DNA from: Streptomyces sp. M92
GTDB lineage: Bacteria; Actinomycetota; Actinomycetes; Streptomycetales; Streptomycetaceae
DNA length: 64,000 nt
Assembly (NCBI RefSeq): GCF_028473745.1
Contig: NZ_CP101137.1
Coordinates: forward strand, 6,634,001-6,698,000
Reading direction: 5' to 3'
In this document: in pieces, positions 15,070 through 23,159 of the stretch
Position numbering within the stretch: the stretch's first letter is position 1
Layout of the letters: every line of letters begins with the position of its first letter
Notes under the pieces: model-generated
Databases searched by the model: none
What the model was told of the DNA's origin: nothing
Seen by the model: only the letters and a program-made list of their open reading frames with translations
Made by a program: the position numbers and the translations under genes

Positions 15070-15264
15070 TCACGGTCTGAGGCTGCCCACGATGTCGGCG
15101 GTCGCGGTCAGCCCGCTGCTGATGGTCGGGGCGATGCTGGTGCCGGCCAGGTAGAAGCCGAGCAGCAGGCACACCAGGGCGTGCGAGACCTTCAGCCCGC
15201 CGTTGCGCAGGAAGATCACCGCCAGGACGGACAGCAACAGCACCACAGAGATGGAAACGGCCAT
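15070..15264 (-). CDS. Small two-helix membrane protein
   Basis: 64 residues from the ATG at 15264, chosen because ggaggagg lies just upstream; a longer frame to 15309 lacks a ribosome site. Two transmembrane segments: SISVVLLLSVLAVIFLR and ALVCLLLGFYLAGTSIA, with a short Lys/Arg link and a small soluble tail. Similar small proteins occur near conjugation genes of Streptomyces integrative elements, but also alone on chromosomes. Function unknown. Confidence 0.65.
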   Translation of the reverse strand: MAVSISVVLLLSVLAVIFLRNGGLKVSHALVCLLLGFYLAGTSIAPTISSGLTATADIVGSLRP

Positions 15265-15376
15265 CGTCAACCTCCTCCGCCACGTCCACTTCGCGGCGTT
15301 CGGCCGCAAGTGTGGCGTAGCGGAGGGTTCGTCCGGGCGGCTGACCTGTCCTCCGAACGAGTGGTGTCAGAGGGGC

Positions 15377-16240
15377 CTACGCGTAGCGGTGGGCGTCGAG
15401 GAACGCTTCCAGACCGGCGAGGTCGTCGGTGTTGAGGTGGTCGACGCCGGCGGCGAGGAGTTCGCCCCATACGGCGTCCCGCGCGGGGCCCGCCAGGTCG
15501 GGCGTGGCCCAGAACCGCACCCGCTGCCCGCGCGCGTGTGCCGCGCCGACGATGTCCCGCAGCTTGCGCCGCTCGGCCGCCGGGAAGGCGCCGACGCCCC
15601 GCCAGGTGAAGTGGCGCGTCCAGTTGTCGCTGATCAGCGGTGCGAAGGAGGCCGGTGCGGAGGTGCCGAGGTCGGTGAGCCGGCCGTCGTAGAACGCACG
15701 GCGGGTGCGCTGGGCCGCCATGGGGGCGCGGGCCGCCCGGTCGCCGGAGATCACGGCGGTGACGGCGCCGGGGAACACCCTTCCGTGGGCGTAGGTCGTG
15801 AACAGGCGCCGGTAGCGGCGCAGGTGGCGGTCGAGTTCGAGGTAGGTGGACACCCCCTCGGTCTTGATGTCGATCAGCAGTTGCAGGGCGCGGCGGTCTC
15901 GTCGGTAGACCCGGCCGTGGTTCGCGCGGACGCGGGCGGCGAGCGGGTCGAGGTAGAGGGACTCCAGGGTGCGGGACGGGTCGAGGTCCTCGGGGTCGTG
16001 GGCGACGAGGAGTTGGTCGCCGACCAGGTGGATGTCGGCTTCGACGCTGCCGAAGCGGTGGTCGAGGGCGTCGAGGAGGGGCCGGGGGTGCTCGTAGTCG
16101 TTGTGGGCGTGGGCGCGCCACAACGGGCGCGGTCCGTGCCTGTTCCCGCTCGCCGACGCGGTGCCGGCGGGCAGGGCGACCGCGCCCGCGAGGGCGGCGC
16201 CGAGGGTGGTGAGGGCTCTGCGTCGGGTGGTGAGGGCCAT
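15377..16240 (-). CDS. Secreted glycerophosphodiester phosphodiesterase-like protein
   Basis: 287 residues, ATG at 16240. The N-terminus TTRRRALTTLGAALAGAVALP resembles a twin-arginine signal, so the mature enzyme is probably exported. The TIM-barrel phosphodiesterase / PI-PLC-like family is indicated by AHAHNDYEH near residue 42 (catalytic His and metal ligands), EADIHL near 68 and LLIDIKTEG near 130. It would hydrolyse glycerophosphodiesters from phospholipid or teichoic-type polymers. It stands alone on the minus strand, with no obvious operon partner. Confidence 0.8.
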   Translation of the reverse strand: MALTTRRRALTTLGAALAGAVALPAGTASASGNRHGPRPLWRAHAHNDYEHPRPLLDALDHRFGSVEADIHLVGDQLLVAHDPEDLDPSRTLESLYLDPLAARVRANHGRVYRRDRRALQLLIDIKTEGVSTYLELDRHLRRYRRLFTTYAHGRVFPGAVTAVISGDRAARAPMAAQRTRRAFYDGRLTDLGTSAPASFAPLISDNWTRHFTWRGVGAFPAAERRKLRDIVGAAHARGQRVRFWATPDLAGPARDAVWGELLAAGVDHLNTDDLAGLEAFLDAHRYA

Positions 16241-16425
16241 GCTCTGCCTCCCTGGAGATGCCGTACGGGACGCCTGTGAGTATGGGGTCCCGATGCCGGT
16301 GAGGAGCAGAGCCGTGCGGGGAGTTGGCCGGACCGCCGCCGGTCGTTCACCGGGTCCGCCGGGGGCGGACACGGAAATGCCCGCCCCTGGCGGGACGGGC
16401 AGGACCGGAGGGGAACGGTGTGATG

Positions 16426-17514
16426 TCAGGGGGCTCGCAGGTCGACCGACTCGGCCAGGACCTCCCGGTGGGTGCCCGCCGTGCCGTACGCGATCGAGTC
16501 GGCCTTGGCCCGCTTCAGGTGGAGGTGGACCGGGTGTTCCCACGTCATGCCGAGGCCGCCGTGCAGTTGCAGCGCCTCCTCGGCGGTGTGGACGGCGACC
16601 CGGGCCGCGTACGCCTGGGCCACGGCGACCGCCACGTCGGTGTCCGTGCCGGTCGCCAGGGCGTCGGCGGCGTTGCGGGCGGCGGCGCGCAGGCCCGCGA
16701 CCTCCAGCCACAGCCGGGCGAGCCGGTGCTTGAGGGCCTGGAACCCGCCGACCTGACGGTTGAACTGCCTGCGTTCCTTGAGGTAGCGGACCGTCTCGGT
16801 CAGCAGCCAGTCGGCGAGGCCCAGTTGCTCCGAGGCGAGCAGGCCGGCACCGGCCCGCAGGGCGCGGCGCACGGCCGGTCCGGCCTCGCCCAGCCGCTGC
16901 CCGGCCGCCCCGTCGAGGGACACGGCGGCCAGGGGCCGGGTGAGGTCCAGGGAGACCTGCGGGGTGACGGTCACCCCCGCGTCGGCGGTGCGGACCGCGT
17001 ACAGGCCCCCGTCGTCGGCGGGCACCAGCAGCACGTCGGCGACGGCCGCGTCCGCGATGCCGGTCGACTCGCCGTGCAGGGTGCCGCCTTCGAGCCGGAC
17101 GTGCGGGACGGCGCCGCCGGGGGCGACGTGCAGTCCGACGGCCAGTGCGGCGACGGTCGTGGCGGAGGCCAGTCCGGTGAGCAGGTCGTCGGCCCCGCAG
17201 GCCAGCAGGGCCTCGGTGGCGACGACCGCGCTGGTCAGGTACGGCACCGGGGCGACCGCCCGGCCCAGCTCCTCCAGCACCACGGCCGCTTCGCGGTGGG
17301 TGGCGCCCTGGCCGCCCAGCGCCTCGGGGACCAGCAGGCCCGCGAGGCCCATCGAGCCGGCGAGCGTCTTCCACAGCGGCAGGTCGTGCGGGGTGTCCGA
17401 CTCGGTGCGGGCGACGACGTCCGCCGGGGCGCAGTGGTCGGTGAGCAGGTCCCGGACGGCGGCGCGCAGCGCCTCTTCCTCCTCCGAGTAGAGCAGATCC
17501 GGCTGTGCGCTCAT
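16426..17514 (-). CDS. Acyl-CoA dehydrogenase subunit lacking the usual catalytic-Glu motif
   Basis: 362 residues, ATG at 17514, overlapping the upstream gene's stop (ATGA). It has acyl-CoA dehydrogenase N-domain text (LLYSEEEEALRAAVRDLL, GLAGLLVPEALGGQGA), a weak middle domain, and a C-terminal helical domain with YLKERRQFNRQVGGFQALK and LQLHGGLGMTWEHPVHL. The EGGTSE-type catalytic loop present in its partner is missing. Short, divergent partners like this form heteromeric FadE enzymes in steroid and acyl-chain catabolism of actinobacteria (family knowledge). Probably the non-catalytic half of an alpha2beta2 enzyme with the next gene; the substrate is unknown. Confidence 0.8.
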   Translation of the reverse strand: MSAQPDLLYSEEEEALRAAVRDLLTDHCAPADVVARTESDTPHDLPLWKTLAGSMGLAGLLVPEALGGQGATHREAAVVLEELGRAVAPVPYLTSAVVATEALLACGADDLLTGLASATTVAALAVGLHVAPGGAVPHVRLEGGTLHGESTGIADAAVADVLLVPADDGGLYAVRTADAGVTVTPQVSLDLTRPLAAVSLDGAAGQRLGEAGPAVRRALRAGAGLLASEQLGLADWLLTETVRYLKERRQFNRQVGGFQALKHRLARLWLEVAGLRAAARNAADALATGTDTDVAVAVAQAYAARVAVHTAEEALQLHGGLGMTWEHPVHLHLKRAKADSIAYGTAGTHREVLAESVDLRAP

Positions 17515-18692
17515 CGGGCGAGGTCCTTCCATGCGACGTCCTTGTCGGTGCGCGGCTCGGCGGGCAGGCCCAGCACACGCTCGGCGACGATGTTCAGCAG
17601 GACCTCGCTGGTCCCGCCCTCGATGCTGTTGCCCTTGGAGCGCAGGTAGCGGTAGCCCGCGTCGCGGCCGGTGAAGTCCACCAGTTCGGGGCGGCGCATG
17701 GTCCAGTCGTCGTACAGCAGGCCCTCCTCGCCGAGGAGTTCGACCTCCAGACCGCTGATCTCCTGGTTGAGCCGGGCGAAGTTCAGCTTCATGCCGGCGC
17801 CCTCGGGCCCCGGCTGCCCCGCCGCCAGCTGCTGGCGCAGCCGCACTCCGGTGAGCCGGGCGACCTCGGCCTCGACCCACAGGCCGAGCAGCCGCTGGTG
17901 CAGGTCGTGGGTGCGCAGTCCGGGGCGTTCGCGCCAGGTGGCGGCGACCTTGCCGATCATGCCGCCCTCGCGGGGGATCGCGGAACCGCCGATGGCGACG
18001 CGCTCGTTGTTGAGCGTGGTCTGCGCGACCCGCCAGCCGTCGCCCCGCTCCCCGAGGCGCATGGCGTCGGGGATGCGTACGTCGGTGAGGAAGACCTCGT
18101 TGAACTCGGCCTCGCCGGTGATCTGGCGCAGCGGCCGGACCTCGACGCCGGGGTCGGTCATGTCGCACAGGAAGTAGGTGATGCCCTTGTGCTTGGGCAG
18201 GTCCGGCTCGGTGCGGGCGATGAGGATGGCCCAGCGGGCGAGGTGGGCGCTGGAGGTCCACACCTTCTGGCCGTTGATCACCCAGTCCTCGCCGTCGGGC
18301 ACGGCCCGTGTGCCGAGCGCCGCGAGGTCGGACCCGGCGCCCGGCTCGCTGAACAGCTGGCACCAGACCTCCTCGCCGGTCCACAGCGGGCGCAGCAGGC
18401 GGCGCTTCTGCTCGTCGGTGCCGTACTGGAGGATGGTCGGGGCGGCCATGCCGAGGCCGATGCCGATGCGCCGGGGGTCGTTGTCGGGTGCGCCGGCGGC
18501 CGCCAGTTCGGCGTCGACGACGGCCTGGAGGGAGCGGGGGGCGCCGAGTCCGCCGAGGCCCTCCGGGTAGTGCACCCAGGCGAGTCCGGCGTCGAAGCGG
18601 GCCCGCAGGAAGTCCAGGCGCTCGGTGCTCGTCGGCGGGTGGGCGGCCAGCAACTCCTGGGTACGGCGGCGCAGTTCCGCTGCGTCGGTCAT
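17511..18692 (-). CDS. Acyl-CoA dehydrogenase (catalytic subunit)
   Basis: 393 residues, ATG at 18692. FAD-dependent acyl-CoA dehydrogenase: WCQLFSEPGAGSDLA (flavin/substrate loop), VINGQKVWTSSAHLA, and the C-terminal IEGGTSEVLLNIVAERVLG with the catalytic-type Glu loop. It oxidises an acyl-CoA to the 2-enoyl-CoA. It overlaps both neighbours by ATGA junctions, the QOR-like gene upstream and the shorter dehydrogenase downstream, so all three are co-translated. It likely forms a heteromer with the downstream protein. Confidence 0.88.
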   Translation of the reverse strand: MTDAAELRRRTQELLAAHPPTSTERLDFLRARFDAGLAWVHYPEGLGGLGAPRSLQAVVDAELAAAGAPDNDPRRIGIGLGMAAPTILQYGTDEQKRRLLRPLWTGEEVWCQLFSEPGAGSDLAALGTRAVPDGEDWVINGQKVWTSSAHLARWAILIARTEPDLPKHKGITYFLCDMTDPGVEVRPLRQITGEAEFNEVFLTDVRIPDAMRLGERGDGWRVAQTTLNNERVAIGGSAIPREGGMIGKVAATWRERPGLRTHDLHQRLLGLWVEAEVARLTGVRLRQQLAAGQPGPEGAGMKLNFARLNQEISGLEVELLGEEGLLYDDWTMRRPELVDFTGRDAGYRYLRSKGNSIEGGTSEVLLNIVAERVLGLPAEPRTDKDVAWKDLAR

Positions 18693-19669
18693 GCGGCGGC
18701 TCCCTTCTCCTGCTGCTCCGGTACGACGGCCACGCGGCCGGTCGTCCTGCCGTCGGCGACGCGCTGCACGGCGTCCGCCGCGTCGGCGAGCGGCACCCGC
18801 TCGCTGACCAGCGGCTTGATCGCGCCCCGCGCGGCGAGTTCGGTGAGCTGTTCGTGGCAGTGCCGGACCAGCTCCGGGTTCTTGGTGTTGTACAGGCCCC
18901 AGTGCAGGCCGAGGATCGCGTAGTTCTTCACCAGGGCGTGGTTCAGCGCGGGGCTGGGGATCGTGCCGCTCGCGAAGCCGACGACGACGATCCGGCCCTC
19001 GAAGGCGACGGTCTTGGCGGACTGGGCGTAGGCCTGCCCGCCCACCGGGTCGTAGATCACGTCGGCGCCCCGGCCGCCGGTGGCCTCCTTGACGGCCGCG
19101 ACGACGTCCTCGGCGTGCCGGTCGACGACCGCGTCGCAGCCCAGTTCGCGGGCGACGGCCGCCTTCTCGGGGCCGCCGACGACACCGATGACGGTGGCGC
19201 CGGCGGCCTTGCCGAGCTGCACGGCCGCGCTGCCGACCCCTCCGGCGGCGGCGTGGACCAGCAGCGTCTCGCCGGCCTCCAGCCGGGCCCGGCGGTGCAG
19301 GCCGAACCAGCCGGTCTGGTAGCCGATGTGCAGGGCGGCGGCCTCGGCGTCGTCCAGGGCGTCCGGCGCGGGCAGCAGGGCCCGGGCGTCGGCGAGGGCG
19401 TACTCGGCGAAACCGCCGTGCGGCAGCGCGGGGTTGGCGAGGACGCGGCGTCCGTCCTCGGTCTCCCCGCAGATCTCCACGCCCGGCGTGAAGGGCAGCG
19501 GCGGCTTGACCTGGTACTGGCCCCGGCACATCAGCGCGTCCGGGAAGTTGATGTTGGCGGCGCGGACCCTCAGCAGGACCTGGCCCTCGCCGGGGCTCGG
19601 CGGCGCCACGTCCGCGAGGCGCATCACCTCGCCCGGCTCGCCGTTCTCGTGCACCTGCCATGCCTGCAT
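18689..19669 (-). CDS. NADPH:quinone oxidoreductase / zinc-free MDR enzyme
   Basis: 326 residues, ATG at 19669. Medium-chain dehydrogenase/reductase of the QOR type: NINFPDALMCRGQYQVKPP in the catalytic domain, a VHAAAGGVGSAAVQLGKA Rossmann motif for NADPH, and FEGRIVVVGFASG. It lacks the Cys/His zinc ligands of alcohol dehydrogenases. First gene of a three-gene operon with two acyl-CoA dehydrogenases, so it may reduce an enone or quinone arising in the same catabolic route. A promoter with a built-in inverted repeat lies just upstream. Confidence 0.85.
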   Translation of the reverse strand: MQAWQVHENGEPGEVMRLADVAPPSPGEGQVLLRVRAANINFPDALMCRGQYQVKPPLPFTPGVEICGETEDGRRVLANPALPHGGFAEYALADARALLPAPDALDDAEAAALHIGYQTGWFGLHRRARLEAGETLLVHAAAGGVGSAAVQLGKAAGATVIGVVGGPEKAAVARELGCDAVVDRHAEDVVAAVKEATGGRGADVIYDPVGGQAYAQSAKTVAFEGRIVVVGFASGTIPSPALNHALVKNYAILGLHWGLYNTKNPELVRHCHEQLTELAARGAIKPLVSERVPLADAADAVQRVADGRTTGRVAVVPEQQEKGAAA

Positions 19670-19709
19670 GCGGGGCCTCCACCGACTGCGTCGTCCGACC
19701 GGTCCCCCG

Positions 19710-19730
19710 CATACTAAGCGGTCGCTTGCC
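19710..19730 (-). promoter_or_regulatory. Promoter with overlapping inverted-repeat operator for the acyl-CoA dehydrogenase operon
   Basis: On the minus strand a TAGTAT -10 hexamer (19715-19710) directly follows aagcg-ac-cgctt (inverted arms at 19716-19720 and 19723-19727). The repeat therefore covers the promoter spacer, about 45-60 bases upstream of the first gene. This fits repression by a TetR-type regulator not encoded next door. Confidence 0.5.
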
Positions 19731-19775
19731 GATCAGGGAACAGGTCGAAGGCAGCCGTGCGCCACGCCCCCGCCC

Positions 19776-20348
19776 TCACTCCCGCGCCGGGCGCGCCCGT
19801 ACGTGCATCCGCTCCCCCTGCGGGCCGAACAGGCTCAGGAACTCGACCGGCCCCTCCCCCGTCGACCCGAACCAGTGCGGGACCCGGGTGTCGAACTCGG
19901 CGGCCTCCCCCGCCGACAGCACCACGTCGTGGTCGCCCAGCACCAGCCGCAGCCGGCCGGAGAGGACGTACAGCCACTCGTACCCCTCGTGGGTGCGCGG
20001 GTCCGGCTCCTCCTTGCGCCGGGGCTCCAGCACCTTGAACGCCTGGAGTCCGCCCGGCTGGCGGGTCAGCGGCCAGTGGGTGCGGCCGTGCCGGACGATC
20101 GGCTTGGCGCGCACCCTCGGGTCGCCGACCGGCGGGGCACCGACCAGTTCGTCCAGCGGCACCTGGTGGGCCTGGGCGATGGGCAGCAGCAGTTCGAGGC
20201 TCGGCTTGCGCAGCCCCGACTCCAGCCGCGACAGGGTGCTCACCGAGATGCCGGTCGTCTCGGACAGCGCCGCCAGGGTCACCTCCCGCTCCTTGCGCAC
20301 CTGCCGGAGCCTGGGGCCGACACCGGCGAGAACGTCGTCTGCAGTCAT
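19776..20348 (-). CDS. XRE-family regulator with C-terminal cupin domain
   Basis: 190 residues, ATG at 20348. HTH at residues ~10-65 (LRQVRKEREVTLAALSETTG, then SVSTLSRLESGLRKPS) and a cupin_2 domain at ~115-185 (THEGYEWLYVLSGRLRLVLG, HWFGSTGEGP). Proteins of this architecture sense a small ligand in the cupin barrel and control a neighbouring enzyme gene. It is divergent from the thioredoxin-reductase-like gene with only 76 bases between the starts. Its own promoter appears to give a leaderless mRNA. Confidence 0.88.
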   Translation of the reverse strand: MTADDVLAGVGPRLRQVRKEREVTLAALSETTGISVSTLSRLESGLRKPSLELLLPIAQAHQVPLDELVGAPPVGDPRVRAKPIVRHGRTHWPLTRQPGGLQAFKVLEPRRKEEPDPRTHEGYEWLYVLSGRLRLVLGDHDVVLSAGEAAEFDTRVPHWFGSTGEGPVEFLSLFGPQGERMHVRARPARE

Positions 20349-20354
20349 GTGTTT

Positions 20355-20383
20355 ATTGCAGAACCGGCAAGTTCATTTGTCAA
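20355..20383 (-). promoter_or_regulatory. Promoter of the XRE-cupin gene, probably leaderless transcript
   Basis: Reading the minus strand: TTGACA (20383-20378), a 17-bp spacer, TGCAAT (20360-20355), then six bases to the ATG at 20348. Transcription would start at or next to the start codon. An inverted pair gaac/gttc (20361-20364, 20371-20374) inside the spacer could be the autoregulatory site and would also affect the divergent gene. Confidence 0.55.
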
Positions 20384-20424
20384 TACCGCGCTGTCGAGCG
20401 ACCTTGTCCGTGGAGGTGGTCACC

Positions 20425-21390
20425 GTGACCCGCAACAAGGACCTGAACGACAGCCCGAACAACAACGACCGGTACGACGTCGCCGTCGTGGGCGGTGGCG
20501 CGGCCGGACTGTCCGCCGCCCTCGTCCTGGGCCGCTCGCGACTGCGCACCCTGGTCGTCGACGCCGGTGAGCCGCGCAACGCGCCCTCGGCCCACATGCA
20601 GGGCTTCCTGACCCGGGACGGGATGGCGCCGGCGGAGTTCCTGGAGCTCGGCAGGGAGGAGATCGCCCGCTACGGCGTGGAGCTCGTCCGCGACCGGGCG
20701 GTGGACGTGACGCGGGGCGACGGCTTCGCGGTGTCGCTGGCCGGCGGGCGGACCGTACGGGCGCGCCGGCTGATCGTCACCACCGGACTCAGGGACGAAC
20801 TGCCCGAGGTGCCCGGCGTCGCCGAGCGGTTCGGCCGGGACGTGCTGCACTGCCCGTTCTGCCACGGCTGGGAGGTGCGCGACGAGCGCTTCGGTGTGCT
20901 GGCCACGAGCCCGATGAGCGTGCACCAGGCGCTGATGGTGTCCGGCTGGTCCGACGACGTGACGCTCTTCCTGCACACGGTCGCCGAGGCGGACCTGTCC
21001 GACGACGACCTGCGCCGGCTCGCCGCCGCCGGGGTCAAGGTGGTCCCCGGCGAGGTCGCCGGCCTGCGGACCGAGGACGACCGGCTCACCGGCGTACGGC
21101 TGGCGGACGGCACGGTGCACGACCGCTCGGTGGTCTTCGTCGCCCCGAAGGCCGTGCCGCAGACCGGCCTGATCGAGCGGCTCGGCGCCGAGCTGCAGGA
21201 AACCCCGTTCGGGGCGTACCCCGTGGTGGACCCGACGGGGCGGACCTCGGTGCCCGGCGTATGGACCGCCGGCAACGCGATGGGCTTCGCCGAGCAGGTC
21301 GTCCACGCGGCGAGCGGCGGCTACCGCGCGGCGTCGGCGATCGTCGGGGACCTGATCATGTCGGACCTGGACGCGGCGATCGCGGGGTGA
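20425..21390 (+). CDS. Thioredoxin-reductase-like FAD/NAD(P) oxidoreductase
   Basis: 321 residues, GTG at 20425 with ggaggtgg upstream. FAD-binding Rossmann motif VAVVGGGAAGLSAALVLG at residues ~18-35, a redox CPFCHGWE motif near residue 148, and a C-terminal GVWTAGNAMGFAEQVVHAA flavin motif. The pyridine-nucleotide site is less canonical (GVLATSPMSVHQALM) than the GxGxxA of true TrxB, so it may use another acceptor or no thioredoxin. The CPFC pair differs from the CATC common in TrxB. It is divergent from the XRE-cupin regulator, its probable controller. A terminator follows. Confidence 0.85.
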   Translation: MTRNKDLNDSPNNNDRYDVAVVGGGAAGLSAALVLGRSRLRTLVVDAGEPRNAPSAHMQGFLTRDGMAPAEFLELGREEIARYGVELVRDRAVDVTRGDGFAVSLAGGRTVRARRLIVTTGLRDELPEVPGVAERFGRDVLHCPFCHGWEVRDERFGVLATSPMSVHQALMVSGWSDDVTLFLHTVAEADLSDDDLRRLAAAGVKVVPGEVAGLRTEDDRLTGVRLADGTVHDRSVVFVAPKAVPQTGLIERLGAELQETPFGAYPVVDPTGRTSVPGVWTAGNAMGFAEQVVHAASGGYRAASAIVGDLIMSDLDAAIAG

Positions 21391-21403
21391 GGCAGCCGGG
21401 GCG

Positions 21404-21585
21404 CGCGCCTCGGGGTCCGCGTGGCCCGCGGGACCCGAGGCGCGTTCTCGGCTCTGTCCGGTGGATCAGGTCGCGGGAAAGGCGCGGCGACTGATCGGCG
21501 CAGATGGGCGTGGCGGACCCCGCGTCTGCGGCATGATCCGCCGGACAGGACCTCGGGGCCCGCAGGACCCGAAGCCCGTTCTCGG
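21404..21585. other. Highly structured intergenic element with terminator hairpin
   Basis: A 14-bp hairpin with one bulged base (21404-21444) directly follows the oxidoreductase gene and can terminate it. Behind it comes a long-range inverted repeat (21454-21468 with 21533-21547, 14 of 15 matching). A second copy of the hairpin's 3' arm lies at 21558-21585, 25 of 28 identical to 21424-21451. The ligase gene starts 36 bases later. It may be a terminator plus a mobile palindromic repeat, or a small structured RNA. Confidence 0.5.
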
Positions 21586-21620
21586 GTGTGGACCCGGCCT
21601 CCCCGGTGCACCATGGCTGC

Positions 21621-23159
21621 ATGCTGCTCGCCCGCCTGGCCCGAGTGTCCCGGGAGGTCGCCGCCACCTCGGCGCGCTCCCGGAAGACCGCCCTGCTCGC
21701 GGAGCTGTTCCGGGAGGCCGAGGCGGCGGACGTGCCCGTGGTCATCCCCTATCTCGCGGGCCGGCTCCCCCAGGGCCGGATCGGCGTCGGCTGGAAGGTG
21801 CTGAGCCGCCCGGTCGCCCCGGCCGCCGAACCGTCCCTGACGGTGCGCGACGTGGACGCCCGGCTCACCCTGCTCGGCGCGGTGTCCGGCGCCGGTTCGC
21901 AGGCCGAGCGGTCGCGGCAGGTCGGCGAGCTGATGGGCGCCGCCACCGAGGAGGAGCAGCGCTTCCTGATCGGCCTGCTCACCGGCGAGGTCCGGCAGGG
22001 CGCCCTGGACGCGGCGGCCGTCGAGGGCCTGGCGGCGGCGACCGGCACGCCCCCCGCGGACGTACGGCGGGCCGTGATGCTCGCGGGTTCGCTGCAGACG
22101 GTCGCCGAGGTCCTGCTCGCCGACGGCCCCGGCGCCCTGGACCGGTTCTCCCTCACCGTGGGCCGCCCGGTGCTGCCGATGCTGGCGCACAGCGCCTCCT
22201 CGGTCGCCGAGGCGGTCGGCAGGCTGGGCGCCTGCGCGGTCGAGGAGAAGCTGGACGGCATCCGCGTCCAGGTGCACCGCGAGGGCGGCTCGGTGCGGCT
22301 GTACACCCGCACCCTCGACGACATCACCGAACGGCTCCCCGAGGTGACCGAGGCGGCCCTCGAACTGCCCGGCGAGCGGTTCATCCTCGACGGCGAGGTG
22401 ATCTCCTTCGACGCGGACGGACGCCCCAGGTCCTTCCAGGAGACCGCCGGACGGGTCGGTTCCCGCACGGACGTCGCCACGGCGGCGCGGGCGGTGCCCG
22501 TCTCCGTCGTGTTCTTCGACGCGCTCCTGGTCGACGGCCGCGACCTGCTCGACCTGCCGCTGACCGAGCGGCACGCGGAGCTGGCCCGGCTGGTGCCCGA
22601 GCCGACGCGCGTGCGGCGCACTGTCGTGGACGGGCCGCAGGGAGCGCCGGCCGCCGAGGAGTTCCTCGCCGAGACACTGGAGCGCGGCCACGAGGGCGTC
22701 GTGGTCAAAGGGCTCGACGCCGCCTACAGCGCGGGCCGGCGCGGCGCGTCCTGGCTCAAGGTGAAGCCCGTCCACACGCTCGACCTGGTCGTCCTGGCCG
22801 CCGAGTGGGGCCACGGCCGCCGCACCGGCAAGCTCTCCAACCTGCACCTGGGCGCCCGCACCGCCGACGGCGCCTACGCCATGCTCGGCAAGACCTTCAA
22901 GGGCATGACCGACGCGCTGCTGGCCTGGCAGACCGGACGGCTCCAGGAGCTGGCCGTCCAGGAACACCCCTGGGGCGTGACCGTACGCCCCGAACTCGTC
23001 GTCGAGATCGCCTACGACGGCCTCCAGCGCTCCACCCGCTACCCGGCCGGCGTCACCCTCCGCTTCGCCCGCGTGGTCCGCTACCGCGAGGACAAGCGCC
23101 CCGAGGACGCGGACACGGTGGACGCCCTGCTCGCCGCCCACCCCGGGGTGGCCCCGTGA
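21621..23159 (+). CDS. ATP-dependent DNA ligase (LigB-like)
   Basis: 512 residues, ATG at 21621; an in-frame start at 21588 is possible but would extend into the structured element. An N-terminal DNA-binding domain (residues ~1-190) is followed by the adenylation domain with catalytic Lys210 in EEKLDGIRVQ, then FILDGEVISFD and GHEGVVVKGLD, and a C-terminal OB-fold with WLKVKPVHTLDLVV. It seals nicks in double-stranded DNA using ATP; it resembles mycobacterial LigB and is accessory to the essential NAD-dependent LigA. The stop overlaps the NUDIX start by GTGA, indicating a coupled pair. Confidence 0.9.
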   Translation: MLLARLARVSREVAATSARSRKTALLAELFREAEAADVPVVIPYLAGRLPQGRIGVGWKVLSRPVAPAAEPSLTVRDVDARLTLLGAVSGAGSQAERSRQVGELMGAATEEEQRFLIGLLTGEVRQGALDAAAVEGLAAATGTPPADVRRAVMLAGSLQTVAEVLLADGPGALDRFSLTVGRPVLPMLAHSASSVAEAVGRLGACAVEEKLDGIRVQVHREGGSVRLYTRTLDDITERLPEVTEAALELPGERFILDGEVISFDADGRPRSFQETAGRVGSRTDVATAARAVPVSVVFFDALLVDGRDLLDLPLTERHAELARLVPEPTRVRRTVVDGPQGAPAAEEFLAETLERGHEGVVVKGLDAAYSAGRRGASWLKVKPVHTLDLVVLAAEWGHGRRTGKLSNLHLGARTADGAYAMLGKTFKGMTDALLAWQTGRLQELAVQEHPWGVTVRPELVVEIAYDGLQRSTRYPAGVTLRFARVVRYREDKRPEDADTVDALLAAHPGVAP

